Source of the DNA: Flavobacterium psychrophilum
GTDB lineage: Bacteria; Bacteroidota; Bacteroidia; Flavobacteriales; Flavobacteriaceae
Reading direction: 5' to 3'
Assembly (NCBI GenBank): GCA_945890865.1
Contig: CAMDDB010000002.1
Coordinates: 186,001 to 250,000 of the forward strand
Length of the DNA stretch: 64,000 bases
Shown: one piece after another, positions 62,932 to 64,000 of the stretch
How positions within the stretch are numbered: the stretch's first letter is position 1
Layout of the letters: every line of letters starts with the position of its first letter
Notes under the pieces: generated by a model
What the model saw: only the letters and a program-made list of their open reading frames with translations
Databases searched by the model: none
Told to the model about the DNA's origin: nothing
Translations under genes and position numbers: made by a program

Positions 62932-64000
62932 ATGGTGATTTCAAAAAAACCACTTCAGATTATACTTGCAATTGCAATGGCTTTAATGCCGTTTGTAAAT
63001 CATGCAAATTCTTCAAAAGATTCAATTAGAGTTGTGGCTCATTCAGCAACAAATACAACTGAAGCTACACCAGAAGAAGCGCATGGACATGGTGAACCAA
63101 AAGATTTAAAATCAAAAATCAACGCCTACATTGCGCATCACGTTTTAGACGCTCATGAATTTTCATTGTTTGAAGACGAAGCAACAGGAAAGCATTATGG
63201 ATTTCCACTTCCCATAATTCTTTGGGATAAAGAAAGCGGACTACACGTCTTTTCTTCATCTAAATTTAATCACGGTCATGATGTTGCTGAATCTAATGGC
63301 AGTTACTACAAATTAGGGCACGACGAAAAAATATATAAAACTGATGCATCAGGAACTTTACTAGGTGATGAGCATCATCCAGAAAATGTAAAACCAATTG
63401 ATTTATCAATTACGAAAGCGGTTTTTTCGATGTTATTAGTAGCATTTTTAATGTTTTTCTTGTTTAAAGGGTTGGCTAATTCGTATGTTAAAAATGGCGG
63501 AATCGCTTCTGGTATAGGAAGATTATTTGAACCTATTGTATTGTATATACGTGATGATATTGCGATTCCAAACATTGGAGAAAAACACTATAAAAAATAC
63601 ATGAGTTTCTTATTAACCGTATTTTTCTTTATATGGTTCTTAAATATTATTGGTTTAACACCACTAGGAATCAACGCAACAGGAAATATAACAGTTACAG
63701 CATGCTTAGCTATTATTGTATTTTTAATTACAAATCTTACTGCCAATAAAAATTATTGGGGGCACATTTTTTGGATGCCAGGAGTTCCAACACTAATGAA
63801 ATTTATTTTAGCACCCATCGAATTATTAGGTGTAATTATCAAGCCTTTTTCATTAATGATACGTTTGTATGCTAATATTTTTGCAGGACACATTGTATTA
63901 ATGAGTTTGATTGCCTTAATGTTTATTTTTAAAAGTTGGTTAGGAAGTAGTTTGTCTTTTTTACTTTCATTTGCAATTTCATCAATAGAAATATTAGTAG
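62932..64000 (+). CDS. atpB: F-type ATP synthase subunit a, 3' end cut by window edge
   Basis: Proton-channel subunit of Fo. Signal-like N-terminus MVISKKPLQIILAIAMALM and a long His/Glu-rich extracytoplasmic extension (about 25-155) typical of Bacteroidetes AtpB, then TM helices. The proton-path arginine lies in SLMIRLYANIFAGHIVL. About 356 codons are visible, ending in the final helices. Translated by eye with no stop to the edge. Confidence 0.95.
   Translation, partial: MVISKKPLQIILAIAMALMPFVNHANSSKDSIRVVAHSATNTTEATPEEAHGHGEPKDLKSKINAYIAHHVLDAHEFSLFEDEATGKHYGFPLPIILWDKESGLHVFSSSKFNHGHDVAESNGSYYKLGHDEKIYKTDASGTLLGDEHHPENVKPIDLSITKAVFSMLLVAFLMFFLFKGLANSYVKNGGIASGIGRLFEPIVLYIRDDIAIPNIGEKHYKKYMSFLLTVFFFIWFLNIIGLTPLGINATGNITVTACLAIIVFLITNLTANKNYWGHIFWMPGVPTLMKFILAPIELLGVIIKPFSLMIRLYANIFAGHIVLMSLIALMFIFKSWLGSSLSFLLSFAISSIEILV

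Noticed and set aside
1..64000. tRNA or rRNA genes, insertion sequences, prophage, restriction or defence loci
   Set aside because: No cloverleaf, rRNA segment, transposase, integrase, phage or defence protein was recognised. Coding density is high and gene content is housekeeping.

Overview
The window looks like a chromosomal segment from a gliding, aerobic member of the Flavobacteriaceae, most likely Flavobacterium or a close relative. Four lines of evidence support this: AT-rich DNA; many promoters of the Bacteroidetes type (TTG, 17-23 nt, TAnnTTTG) and no clear Shine-Dalgarno pattern; type IX secretion (T9SS) and gliding genes (gldH, sprE/porW and two cargo proteins with C-terminal YPNP sorting domains); and family-typical variants such as a fused SpmA/SpmB protein and an AtpB with a long N-terminal extension. 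I saw no rRNA, tRNA, CRISPR array, insertion sequence, prophage or plasmid module. The region reads as core genome with a few mobile-looking repeats.

Layout. 1-4400: trpS (3' end cut off), an acyltransferase, recA and a tRNA uridine hydroxylase with an added C-terminal barrel. 4480-9913: probable operon ricT - gldH - PBP1A - scoA - scoB. 9914-11800: an S23/IVP-type four-helix-bundle gene between two dyad-rich repeat tracts, then an RlmI-like methyltransferase. 11815-23166: class I fumarase, SpmAB-like membrane protein, secreted subtilase, exonuclease, serine hydrolase, ogt, a DUF1573 protein and a two-component system. 23173-32154: nearly the whole haem pathway. hemA-C-D-E-F-B plus a cytochrome c lipoprotein run on the minus strand; an AraC regulator, hemH and hemJ run divergently on the plus strand. 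32177-37807: NtrY-like kinase, enoyl-CoA hydratase, HD hydrolase, a desaturase-acyltransferase pair, a small Cys-rich exported protein and bacilliredoxin.

37912-45717: lycopene cyclase and a ZIP transporter share an intergenic region with overlapping divergent promoters. Next comes an iron-uptake block (feoA, feoB, a FecA-like TonB receptor and a 42-residue FeoB-associated protein), then a SCO copper chaperone. 45840-51302: a large T9SS beta-propeller protein followed by an M13 peptidase lipoprotein. 51379-58259: EamA transporter, SDR protein, zinc-ribbon protein, short SSB, HAD hydrolase, metG, LD-carboxypeptidase and YraN. 58328-64000: an ACT-like orphan, sprE, bactofilin, then the start of the ATP synthase locus (atpZ, a DUF6168-type protein, atpB cut by the window edge).

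Themes. Iron and haem supply dominate the middle: Fe(II) and probably Fe(III)-chelate uptake, possible metal import, haem synthesis with an adjacent regulator, and a c-type cytochrome. Envelope function runs throughout: PBP1A, LD-carboxypeptidase, acyltransferases, desaturase, and T9SS machinery and cargo. I found no convincing wholly new system. The best leads are a TrhO fused to a U32/TrhP-like domain, dyad repeats flanking the IVP gene, overlapping crtY/ZIP promoters that predict a leaderless crtY mRNA, a tandem duplication that rewrote the atpZ upstream region, and an ACT-like orphan with a near-ideal promoter.
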